NCBI GenBank assembly: GCA_013696595.1
Contig: JACCYG010000313.1
Span: 1-6,844, forward strand
DNA length: 6,844 nucleotides
Source of the DNA: Actinomycetota bacterium
GTDB lineage: Bacteria; Actinomycetota; Thermoleophilia; Gaiellales; Gaiellaceae
Reading direction: 5' to 3'
The position numbers and the translations under genes were made by a program. The notes beneath the pieces are model-generated. The model saw only the letters and a list, made by a program, of their open reading frames with translations. It was not told the DNA's origin and searched no databases. Shown here piece by piece: positions 1 to 5,838 of the stretch. Every line of letters starts with the position of its first letter. Within the stretch, counting starts at the first letter, position 1.

Positions 1-547
1 GGCGGCGCGGGGCCGGCTTGCGCGTTGCCGATTTGCGTGTGCGCGCCGCGCGGCGGCGCGCCGCGGGAGCCTCGACCTCGACGGCGACCGGCACGGCGCC
101 GTCCCGGAAGCCCTGAAGGAGGAGCGCGCCCCGATAGGTCCCCGGGGGGAGGTCGGCCGGCAATTTCAGGCTGAGCGCGAGCGGCCGCGACTCGTTCGGG
201 GGAACGAGGGTCGAGCCGACCGCGGGGTCCACCTCGGGGAACCACGTGACCCCCGAGGCGTCGACGAGGGTCTCCAGCATCGGCGTGACGATGCAGTGGA
301 CGCGCTGGCGATTCACCACCTCGAGCTCGAGGTGGACGGTCGAGCCGACCGCTCCCTTGCCGCTCAGCTCGGCGCCCTCGTCCGGGCGCAGGACAGTTCC
401 GGGAGCCGCCGGCATCCCCGCGCCCTGGAGCCGGCGCAGGTACTTGACCGTCTCCTCGGCGAGCCGCGCCTGGAACTCGGTCTGGAGACGAAGCAGATCA
501 CGGAAGCTTCCGCCTGCGCCGCTCCCTGGGTCGTTCGGGATCTGCAT
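1..547 (-). CDS. Unrecognised protein, Ig-like domain plus Arg/Lys/Ala-rich tail (3' end beyond the window)
   Basis: I do not recognise this protein. An open frame starts at ATG (complement of 545-547) and runs off the left edge after 182 codons. Residues about 14-42 form a charged, probably amphipathic helix (FRDLLRLQTEFQARLAEETV and onward). Residues about 50-158 look like a single Ig-like beta sandwich: alternating hydrophobic strands (STVHLELEVVNRQRVHCIVT) and a late LPPGTYRGALLLQGF stretch typical of such folds. From about residue 161 it becomes a basic low-complexity tail rich in Ala, Arg and Lys (AARRRAARTRKSATRKPAP), as in histone H1-like nucleic-acid-binding tails. There is no signal peptide or membrane segment in the visible part. 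It starts 14 bases after the prenyltransferase stop with only a weak GAGAG upstream, so it is probably co-transcribed with ispH and the prenyltransferase. A phasin-like or surface-binding role is conceivable from the helix, but that is speculation. The reading frame is well supported; the function is unknown. Confidence 0.8.
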   Translation of the reverse strand, partial: MQIPNDPGSGAGGSFRDLLRLQTEFQARLAEETVKYLRRLQGAGMPAAPGTVLRPDEGAELSGKGAVGSTVHLELEVVNRQRVHCIVTPMLETLVDASGVTWFPEVDPAVGSTLVPPNESRPLALSLKLPADLPPGTYRGALLLQGFRDGAVPVAVEVEAPAARRRAARTRKSATRKPAPRR

Positions 548-561
548 GCCGTTCGAGTCTC

Positions 562-1653
562 TCACTTCACCCGATGAATGACGTAGCGCAGCATCTCGCG
601 CAGGAACCGGCGGTCGTCGCCCTCCTCGAGGAAGGGGAGGCCTGAATCCTCGACGAGCGCCCGCTCCGAATAGTCGCGGGCGAGGGCCCGGCCATGGTCG
701 AGCGAGCCCGCGTCTTCCATCGCGGCGCGAAGCCAAGCGACCTCGTCGAACGACTTCGCCGAGCGCGCTGTCCCGAGCAGTCGGAGGGCCCGCCTCCGAG
801 CGGCGGGAGGCGCCGTTCGCATGAAGTGGAGGAGCATCACCGTGCGCTTGCCCTCCCAGAGATCGCCGCTGATCTCCTTGCCGTAGAGCTCCTCGTCCGC
901 TTCGAGGTTGAGAAGGTCGTCGTGGATCTGGAACGCGATACCGGCGAGGAACCCGAGCTCGACCAGCGGCAAAAGCTCGTCTTCGAGGTGTGCGAGCGGC
1001 CCGGGCTTCGCGCCGCAGATCACGCCGATCCGAAGCGGCGCGATGACCGTGTACCAGCACGTCTTCTTGTAGGCCATCCGGACGTAATCGCGATCACCTA
1101 GGTCGAAGCGCCCGCTTGTGATCCAGCTGAGCTCGATCGCCTGGCCCTCGGCCGACTCGCGTGCCATCCGCTCGACCTCGCGCAGCACGAGAAGCGCCTT
1201 GCGAACGCCGATCGAGGCCGTGTTCCCGAGCAGAAGGCCCATCGCGAGGACGTTCGTCGCGTCGCCGACGTTGATTGCGACGGGAGCCCCGTGCTCGCGC
1301 AGCATCGTGACCTTGCCCCGTCGGAACTCCGAGCCGTCCTCCACGTCGTCGTGGACGAGGAACGCGTTGTGGAAGAGCTCGAGCGCGGAGGCGGAGATGA
1401 GCGCTTGCTCCGTGCGACCTCCCGCGGCACGGCATGCGGCGAAGCAGATCGCAGGCCTGAGGCCCTTTCCCTCGCGGAACGGGTAGTCCGCGAGGAGGTC
1501 ATAGAGGGGGCCGTAGCCGGTCTTCCGCCGTTCCGCGAAGACCAGTTCGAGCTCGCGCAGGACGTCCTCCCGTGCCCGGGCGAGCGTTCGCGCGACGAGC
1601 TCGCTGTCGTGCCCGAGGCTCGCATCCTCCGCTTGAGCCGCGACCTCAGCCAC
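562..1653 (-). CDS. Trans-polyprenyl diphosphate synthase (GGPP/FPP synthase family)
   Basis: This class I prenyltransferase condenses isopentenyl diphosphate onto an allylic diphosphate in the cytoplasm. The protein has 363 residues, usual for the family. Visible motifs are GKGLRP at 62-67 (IPP binding), the first Asp-rich motif DDVED at 102-106 followed by RRGK at 111-114, a conserved NVGDATN region at 128-134, Lys-Lys at 196-197, the second Asp-rich motif in FQIHDDLLN (241-249), and GKE-SGD-GKRT at 258-271. The second motif ends in Asn rather than the commoner Asp. I chose the GTG at 1653: it overlaps the ispH TAG by one base and has GAGGG eight bases upstream. A longer frame to 1827 would overlap ispH extensively and adds only Arg/Gly-rich shadow sequence. 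Being directly downstream of ispH, it likely uses the IPP/DMAPP that IspH makes. Chain length (C15, C20 or longer) cannot be fixed from sequence alone, so no symbol is given. Confidence 0.93.
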   Translation of the reverse strand: MAEVAAQAEDASLGHDSELVARTLARAREDVLRELELVFAERRKTGYGPLYDLLADYPFREGKGLRPAICFAACRAAGGRTEQALISASALELFHNAFLVHDDVEDGSEFRRGKVTMLREHGAPVAINVGDATNVLAMGLLLGNTASIGVRKALLVLREVERMARESAEGQAIELSWITSGRFDLGDRDYVRMAYKKTCWYTVIAPLRIGVICGAKPGPLAHLEDELLPLVELGFLAGIAFQIHDDLLNLEADEELYGKEISGDLWEGKRTVMLLHFMRTAPPAARRRALRLLGTARSAKSFDEVAWLRAAMEDAGSLDHGRALARDYSERALVEDSGLPFLEEGDDRRFLREMLRYVIHRVK

Positions 1654-2585
1654 TACGCGTGCCCTCGGACCTCGGCGGGAAGGCGAAAGAACACGTCCTC
1701 GGCCACGAACGGGCGGTGCACAACCTCCGCTCCGCGGGCGGCGAACCATCCGCACACCTGCCTGACCAGGTGCTCCGGGACCGAAGCGCCCGAAGTCAGC
1801 CCGGCGACCTCGACGCCGTCGAACCACCGCTCCTCGATGGCCGACTCGTCGTCGACGAGCGCGCTCGGGATTCCTCGGGCCTCCCCGACCTCGACGAGCC
1901 GGTTCGAGTTCGAGCTGTTCGTCGATCCGACGACGAGGAGGAAGCCGATTTCGGACAGGAGGCTCTTCACCGCGCGCTGGCGGTTGGTGGTCGCGTAGCA
2001 GATGTCCTCCGTGCGCGGGCCGACCAGGCCGGGGAACCGCCTGGCGAGGACGTCGACGATCGCTGCGGTGTCGTCGATCGAGAGCGTGGTCTGGGTGACG
2101 TAGGCGAGCGGTTCGGAAGGGTCGGCGACGAGCGCTTCCGCGTCGGCGACGGACTCGACGAGCGCCGTTCGCGCGGGCGCCACGCCCATGGTTCCATCGA
2201 CCTCCTCGTGACCAGCATGGCCGATCACGAGGATCCGGTAGCCGTCCCTCGCGTAGTGGCGAACCTCCGAGTGGACTTTGGTCACCAGCGGACAGGTTGC
2301 GTCGATTGCGCGGAGCGCCCGCTCTTCGGCCCGGCGGTACACGGCCGGAGCAACGCCGTGGGCCGAGAAGACGACCGTCGCGCCCGCCGGCACCTCCGCT
2401 TCGCTCTCGACGAAGATTGCACCGCGGGCCTCGAGATCGGCCACCACGTGCCGGTTGTGGACGATCTGCTTGCGGACGTAGACCGGAGGGCCGCGGCGCT
2501 TGAGCGCTTCCTCGACGACAGCGACCGCTCGCTCCACTCCGGCACAGAAGCCGCGGGGTGAAGCGACCAGCACGCGCTCAACCAC
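1653..2585 (-). CDS. ispH: 4-hydroxy-3-methylbut-2-enyl diphosphate reductase (IspH/LytB)
   Basis: IspH is the [4Fe-4S] enzyme that reductively dehydroxylates HMBPP to IPP and DMAPP, the last step of the MEP isoprenoid pathway. From the GTG at 2585 the protein has 310 residues, the usual length. The three iron-sulfur cysteines are present: C14 (SPRGFCAG), C98 (DATCPLV) and C196 (EDICYATTNRQ). Substrate-pocket signatures are also present: H43 (VHNRHVV), H76 (SAHGVAP), H126 and E128 (GHAGHEEVDGTMG), TQTTLS at 164-169, GSTNSSNSNRL at 220-230 and TSGASVPE at 264-271. An ATG at 2642 in the same frame would add 19 residues and the frame stays open to 3002, but family alignments normally begin just before VLVASPRGFCAG. 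The GTG also has TACAAT exactly seven bases upstream, fitting a leaderless mRNA. It is the first gene of a three-gene minus-strand operon. Product highly certain; the start is good but not proven. Confidence 0.97.
   Translation of the reverse strand: MVERVLVASPRGFCAGVERAVAVVEEALKRRGPPVYVRKQIVHNRHVVADLEARGAIFVESEAEVPAGATVVFSAHGVAPAVYRRAEERALRAIDATCPLVTKVHSEVRHYARDGYRILVIGHAGHEEVDGTMGVAPARTALVESVADAEALVADPSEPLAYVTQTTLSIDDTAAIVDVLARRFPGLVGPRTEDICYATTNRQRAVKSLLSEIGFLLVVGSTNSSNSNRLVEVGEARGIPSALVDDESAIEERWFDGVEVAGLTSGASVPEHLVRQVCGWFAARGAEVVHRPFVAEDVFFRLPAEVRGHA
1662..1666 (-). promoter_or_regulatory. Shine-Dalgarno of the prenyltransferase, inside the ispH 3' end
   Basis: GAGGG on the minus strand lies eight bases before the GTG at 1653. 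It supports that start over longer in-frame alternatives. Together with the TAG/GTG one-base overlap it suggests coupled translation from ispH. Confidence 0.6.
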
Positions 2586-2592
2586 GTTGACG

Positions 2593-2598
2593 ATTGTA
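2593..2598 (-). promoter_or_regulatory. Probable -10 element of ispH (leaderless)
   Basis: TACAAT on the minus strand is followed by seven bases and then the GTG at 2585, so the predicted first transcribed base is the start codon itself. No Shine-Dalgarno lies between. No convincing -35 hexamer was seen about 17 bases further upstream. Confidence 0.6.
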
Positions 2599-2641
2599 AG
2601 CAGTTGCCGGAACGCGCGAGCTTCGAGGTGGGCCTCGCTCA

Positions 2642-2647
2642 TAGACT
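2642..2647 (+). promoter_or_regulatory. Probable -10 element of the small membrane protein gene (leaderless)
   Basis: TAGACT is followed by exactly seven bases and the GTG at 2655, the same geometry as the divergent ispH element. There is no Shine-Dalgarno and no clear -35. The two elements lie 43 bases apart in the 69-base divergent gap, so the promoters must overlap. Confidence 0.45.
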
Positions 2648-2654
2648 CTGTTGC

Positions 2655-2828
2655 GTGTCGCACCCCGGCCGCGCTTCGCTCGGAGCGCTTTTCCTCCTCA
2701 TCGCCGCCGGGTTCGCCGGAATCGCGGTCTACGCCGCGCAGGCGGGCGGCAGCGCGTGGATCATCGCCCTCGCCGCCGGCGTCCTCGCCGCGTGGATGGG
2801 TGATCTTGCCTTTCGCGCCTTCCGCTAA
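2655..2828 (+). CDS. Small two-helix membrane protein, function unknown
   Basis: The 57-residue product consists almost entirely of two predicted membrane helices, about residues 9-28 (LGALFLLIAAGFAGIAVYAA) and 33-52 (SAWIIALAAGVLAAWMGDLA). A short Gln-Ala-Gly-Gly turn separates them, and the protein ends in a basic FRAFR tail. The N-terminus (MSHPGR) is short and carries one Arg, so both ends are probably cytoplasmic. I chose GTG 2655 over the in-frame TTG at 2604: the longer version adds a polar, Cys-containing N-terminus and would run over the promoter region, while the GTG has TAGACT seven bases upstream. It is divergent from ispH and 70 bases upstream of the sigma factor gene. I do not recognise a named family. 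Supporting evidence is the coherent hydrophobic pattern and G/C-rich codon use like its neighbours; no function is assigned. Confidence 0.65.
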   Translation: MSHPGRASLGALFLLIAAGFAGIAVYAAQAGGSAWIIALAAGVLAAWMGDLAFRAFR

Positions 2829-2884
2829 CGGGGATATTCCTTCTGTGAAGGGCGCCGAAGGATGTTGCCGGGAGGGGCACGAAC

Positions 2885-2890
2885 TATCCT
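2885..2890 (+). promoter_or_regulatory. Probable -10 element of the sigma factor gene
   Basis: TATCCT is followed by eight bases and the GTG at 2899. No Shine-Dalgarno lies in front of the start. The AAGGAGG at 2903-2909 is inside the coding region, immediately after the start codon. No clear -35 was seen. Confidence 0.45.
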
Positions 2891-2898
2891 CTTCTGCC

Positions 2899-3684
2899 GT
2901 GGAAGGAGGCAACCCGACCCAGTTTCTCTGGCGCGAGTTCAAGCGGACCGGCGACCGCGCGCTCCGAGACCGTCTCATCCTCACCTTCGCGCCCCTCGTC
3001 AAGTACGTCGCGGGCCGTCTCGGGAGAGGCTTGCCGGCGCACGTCGAGGAGGGCGATCTCGTCTCTTATGGCCTCCTCGGCCTGATCGGCGCGATCGAGC
3101 GGTTCGATCCCGAGCGCGACATCAAGTTCGAGACGTACGCGATCGCCCGCATCAAGGGCTCGATCGTCGACGAGCTTCGCTCGATGGACTGGGTCCCCCG
3201 GTCGGTCCGCGCGCGCGCGCGCGACATCGAGCGCTCGATCGGCTCCCTCGAGGCCAAGCTCATGCGCGCTCCGAACGACGAGGAGATCTCGGCTCACCTC
3301 GGCATCTCCGAGGAGGAGTTCCAGGATTCGCTCCTCGAGATCTCGCGCTCCTCGATCGCGGCGCTCGACGAGCTCTGGGCGGGATCCGGGGGCGGCGATC
3401 CGGTCGCTCTCATCGACACGATCGAGGACCCGGAGGCCCCCGAGCCTCAGTCGGCGATGGCTCATGCCGAGCTCCGAGAGGCGCTCGGCGATGCGATCGC
3501 GCGACTCCCCGAGCGCGAGAAGCTCGTCGTCACGCTCTATTACTACGAGGAGCTCACGCTGCGCGAGATCGGCGAAGTGCTCGGCGTCACCGAGTCGCGC
3601 GTCTCACAGCTTCACACGAAGGCGATCCTTCGCCTGAAGGCGCGCCTCGCGGGGGGCGCGCCGCACGCGTCCAGCGACTCCTAG
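2899..3684 (+). CDS. whiG: FliA/WhiG-family RNA polymerase sigma factor
   Basis: This is an alternative sigma factor of the sigma-28 group, which directs RNA polymerase to flagellar and motility promoters (FliA) or, in sporulating actinomycetes, to sporulation promoters (WhiG). From GTG 2899 it has 261 residues. Region 2 spans about 28-100: LILTFAPLVKYVAGRLGRGL, then GDLVSYGLLGLIGAIERFDP, then IKFETYAIARIKGSIVDELR and DWVPRSVR. Region 3 spans about 101-155 with PNDEEISAHLGISEEE. Region 4 spans about 195-250 with LPEREKLVVTLYYYEELTL and the helix-turn-helix EIGEVLGVTESRVSQLHTKA. The wording is very close to actinobacterial WhiG, so I use that symbol, but FliA would be equally defensible. An in-frame GTG at 2845 would add 18 residues. 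No flagellar or sporulation gene and no anti-sigma gene lies in the window, so its regulon is unknown. A GC hairpin follows the stop. Confidence 0.93.
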   Translation: MEGGNPTQFLWREFKRTGDRALRDRLILTFAPLVKYVAGRLGRGLPAHVEEGDLVSYGLLGLIGAIERFDPERDIKFETYAIARIKGSIVDELRSMDWVPRSVRARARDIERSIGSLEAKLMRAPNDEEISAHLGISEEEFQDSLLEISRSSIAALDELWAGSGGGDPVALIDTIEDPEAPEPQSAMAHAELREALGDAIARLPEREKLVVTLYYYEELTLREIGEVLGVTESRVSQLHTKAILRLKARLAGGAPHASSDS

Positions 3685-3701
3685 GGCGCCGCTGGAGCCG
3701 C

Positions 3702-3721
3702 GGGCGGGGCAAGCCCCGCCC
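3702..3721 (+). terminator. Strong GC hairpin after the sigma factor gene, possible terminator
   Basis: Two perfect nine-base arms, GGGCGGGGC and GCCCCGCCC, are separated by AA, which gives an eight-pair stem with a CAAG loop. It starts 18 bases after the sigma factor stop and ends before the EF-G2 promoter. No T-run follows, so it is not a textbook intrinsic terminator. A smaller CCAC/GTGG inverted repeat follows at 3724-3733. It could be a U-less actinobacterial terminator or a dispersed intergenic palindrome. Confidence 0.45.
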
Positions 3722-3762
3722 CTCCACCAGTGGCATGGCAGGTCGCTACGCCTTCGCGTCGA

Positions 3763-3768
3763 TAAAAT
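3763..3768 (+). promoter_or_regulatory. Probable -10 element of the EF-G2 gene
   Basis: TAAAAT sits in the only A/T-rich patch of the intergenic region, with 12 bases to the ATG at 3781, so the predicted leader is about five bases. No Shine-Dalgarno is present (CGCCGTTCGCTC precedes the ATG) and no obvious -35. Confidence 0.5.
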
Positions 3769-3780
3769 CGCCGTTCGCTC

Positions 3781-5838
3781 ATGCCCGCGTACGAGCCGAG
3801 CAAGATCCGGAACATCGCGGTCGTCGGCCACCGGGGAACGGGGAAGACGTCGCTCGTCGAGGCCCTCCTCTTCCAGGCGGGGGCGACCAACCGCCTGGGG
3901 TCGGTCGAACAGGCGACCGCCGTTTCCGACTGGGAAGAGGAAGAGCACAAGCGCCAGATGTCGCTCTCCGCCGGCTTCTGCCACGTCGAATGGCAGGGCC
4001 GGAAGGTCAATCTCCTCGACACACCGGGCGATCCAGGCTTTCAGGCCGACACGGTCGCGGCCCTCCGCGTCGTCGAGGGCGCGATCCTCGTGGTGAACGC
4101 AGTCGCCGGCCTCGAGGTGCAGACGACGCGCCTATGGGAGCGCTCCGAGCACCTGAACCTCTCACGCGTGCTCTTCGTGAACATGCTCGACCGCGAGCGG
4201 GCTGACTTCTTCACTGCGCTCGAGCAGATCCAGTCGGACCTCTCGGAGCATTGCGTGGCGATCCAGATTCCCATTGGGCACGAGCACGAGCTCCAGGGCG
4301 TCGTCGACCTTCTGCACATGCGCGCGTACATGTCTCCCGAAGGCGGGCGCGAGGAGGAGCCCTCGGACATCCCGGCGGGGCTCGCCGACCAGGCCGCGGA
4401 GTACCGGGAGAAGCTGGTCGACGCAGTCGTGGAGACGGACGAGGCCGTGATGGAGCGCTACCTCGAAGGGGAGGAGATCTCGGGTGACGAGCTCGCCGCC
4501 GCCCTGAAGAATGCCGTCTCGCGCGACGAGATCTTTCCCGTCACCTGCGGCGCGGCGACGAAGAACCTCGGGACGACCTCGCTTCTCGACCTGATCGTGG
4601 AGGGCATCCCGTCGCCGGCGAAGAAGCCGCTCCCTATCGAGGTCCCGGGCGACGGTGCCGCAGCCTTCGTCTTCAAGACACTCGCCGACCCATTTGCCGG
4701 GCGGATCACGATCTTTCGCGTCCTTTCCGGCCAGGTCGCGGCTGACTCCACGCTCGTGAACGCGCGCACGCGTGGGAAGGAACGTCTCGGTCAGCTCCTC
4801 GTCCTCCAGGGAAAGGAGCACGCGCCCGCCGGGGACGGCTTCGCGATGGGCGATATCGGCGCCGTCGCCAAGCTGAAGGAGACGGCGACCGCAGATGTGC
4901 TCCTTTCTGAGGACAAGCAGGTAGAGCTGCCGCAGCTCGAGCTCCCGCAACCGGTCATGAGCTTCGCGGTCACGCCGAAGGCCAAAGGCGACGAGGAGAA
5001 GGTCGGTACCTCGCTTCGCCGGCTCGCCGAGGAGGATCCGACGCTCGTGCTCCGCCGCGACGAGCAGACCGGGGAGCAGCTCCTAGCCGGGATGAGCCAG
5101 ATGCACGTCGAGGTGGCGGTCGAGCGGATGAAGCGGCGATTCGGCGTCGACGTCGAGCTTCATCGCCCCCGCGTCCCGTACCTCGAGACGATCCGCAAGG
5201 AATCGCGGGCGCAGGGCCGCTACAAGAAGCAGACCGGCGGCCGCGGCCAGTTCGGCGACTGCCACATCGTCCTCGAGCCGCTCGAGAGCCACGAGGGCTA
5301 CGAGTTCGTGGACAAGATCGTCGGTGGCGTCATCCCGCAGGGTTTCCGCCCCGCCGTCGACAAGGGGATCCAGGAGGCGATGCGGAGAGGCGAGCTCGCC
5401 GGCGCCCCTGTTCAGGGCGTCCGCGTCCGGCTCGTCGACGGCTCGTACCACAGCGTCGACTCCTCGGAGATGGCGTTCAAGATCGCCGGCTCGATGGCGT
5501 TCAAGGCGGCTTACGAGCAGGCCGATCCGGTCCTCCTCGAGCCGATCATGGCTCTCGAGGCCACCGTGCCGGACGAGAGCGTCGGCGCCGTCAACGGCGA
5601 TCTCAACTCGCGCCGCGGCCGCCTGCACGGCATGGAGCCCCGTGGCGGAATGACGACGATCCGCGCCGAGGTCCCGATGGCTGAGATCCTCACCTACGCG
5701 CAATCCTTAACGTCTCTGACCGGCGGCCGGGCCGACTACACGATGACCTTCCTCCGCTACGAAGAGGTCCCCACGCACGTCGCGCAAAAGATCGTCGAAC
5801 AGGCTCGGCGCGAGCGCGAGGAGACGAAGGCGTCCTGA
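3781..5838 (+). CDS. fusA2: Elongation factor G paralogue, EF-G2 type
   Basis: The 685-residue translational GTPase has the full EF-G layout: G domain (about 1-288, with the G' insert), domain II (about 290-390), III (391-465), IV (466-585) and V (586-672). The P-loop is GHRGTGKTS (16-24) rather than the AHIDAGKTT of canonical EF-G. DTPG is at 80-83, but the next residue is Asp84 where EF-G has its catalytic His. The NKxD motif reads NMLD (134-137). Switch I reads HKRQMSL (56-62) instead of the RGITI type. Domain IV is intact, with YKKQTGGRGQFGD (481-493), GGVIP and the tip loop SYHSVDSSEMAFKIAGS. The N-terminal pattern resembles the EF-G2 branch (for example Thermus EF-G-2, from memory), so it is likely an accessory factor rather than the main FusA. 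No rpsL, rpsG or tuf lies nearby, which fits. It probably has its own promoter and is coupled to the next gene. Confidence 0.9.
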   Translation: MPAYEPSKIRNIAVVGHRGTGKTSLVEALLFQAGATNRLGSVEQATAVSDWEEEEHKRQMSLSAGFCHVEWQGRKVNLLDTPGDPGFQADTVAALRVVEGAILVVNAVAGLEVQTTRLWERSEHLNLSRVLFVNMLDRERADFFTALEQIQSDLSEHCVAIQIPIGHEHELQGVVDLLHMRAYMSPEGGREEEPSDIPAGLADQAAEYREKLVDAVVETDEAVMERYLEGEEISGDELAAALKNAVSRDEIFPVTCGAATKNLGTTSLLDLIVEGIPSPAKKPLPIEVPGDGAAAFVFKTLADPFAGRITIFRVLSGQVAADSTLVNARTRGKERLGQLLVLQGKEHAPAGDGFAMGDIGAVAKLKETATADVLLSEDKQVELPQLELPQPVMSFAVTPKAKGDEEKVGTSLRRLAEEDPTLVLRRDEQTGEQLLAGMSQMHVEVAVERMKRRFGVDVELHRPRVPYLETIRKESRAQGRYKKQTGGRGQFGDCHIVLEPLESHEGYEFVDKIVGGVIPQGFRPAVDKGIQEAMRRGELAGAPVQGVRVRLVDGSYHSVDSSEMAFKIAGSMAFKAAYEQADPVLLEPIMALEATVPDESVGAVNGDLNSRRGRLHGMEPRGGMTTIRAEVPMAEILTYAQSLTSLTGGRADYTMTFLRYEEVPTHVAQKIVEQARREREETKAS
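5826..5830 (+). promoter_or_regulatory. Shine-Dalgarno of the zinc-ribbon gene, inside the EF-G2 3' end
   Basis: GAAGG lies seven bases before the ATG at 5838. With the TGATG overlap it suggests termination-reinitiation coupling from EF-G2. Confidence 0.55.

Noticed and set aside
1572..2561. Long plus-strand open frame (329 codons) opposite ispH and the prenyltransferase
   Set aside because: It is a high-GC antisense shadow: the minus strand carries conserved IspH and prenyltransferase motifs throughout, while this frame gives Arg/Asp-rich sequence with no recognisable domain.
2586..3002. N-terminal extension of IspH (ATG 2642 or further upstream)
   Set aside because: The extension runs through the small membrane protein and the start of the sigma factor gene and has no family similarity. 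GTG 2585 gives the normal 310-residue length and has a -10-like element at the right distance.
3206..3222. Alternating CG tract in the sigma factor gene as a repeat or Z-DNA site
   Set aside because: It simply encodes the Arg-Ala-Arg-Ala-Arg stretch after the conserved WVPRSVR motif and is expected in GC-rich coding DNA.
3758..3765. GTCGATAA upstream of EF-G2 as a sigma-28 (GCCGATAA-type) -10 recognised by the adjacent sigma factor
   Set aside because: It matches seven of eight bases, but no TAAA-type -35 lies 15-16 bases upstream, and the overlapping TAAAAT already serves as an ordinary -10.
2862..4205. 447-codon plus-strand frame overlapping the sigma factor and EF-G2 genes
   Set aside because: Its product is almost pure Arg/Gly/Pro/Ala and crosses the hairpin and promoter region; both overlapped genes are unmistakable in other frames.
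4162..4950. 262-codon minus-strand frame inside the EF-G2 gene
   Set aside because: It lies wholly opposite conserved EF-G2 coding sequence, is charged low-complexity, and has no start context or neighbours on that strand.
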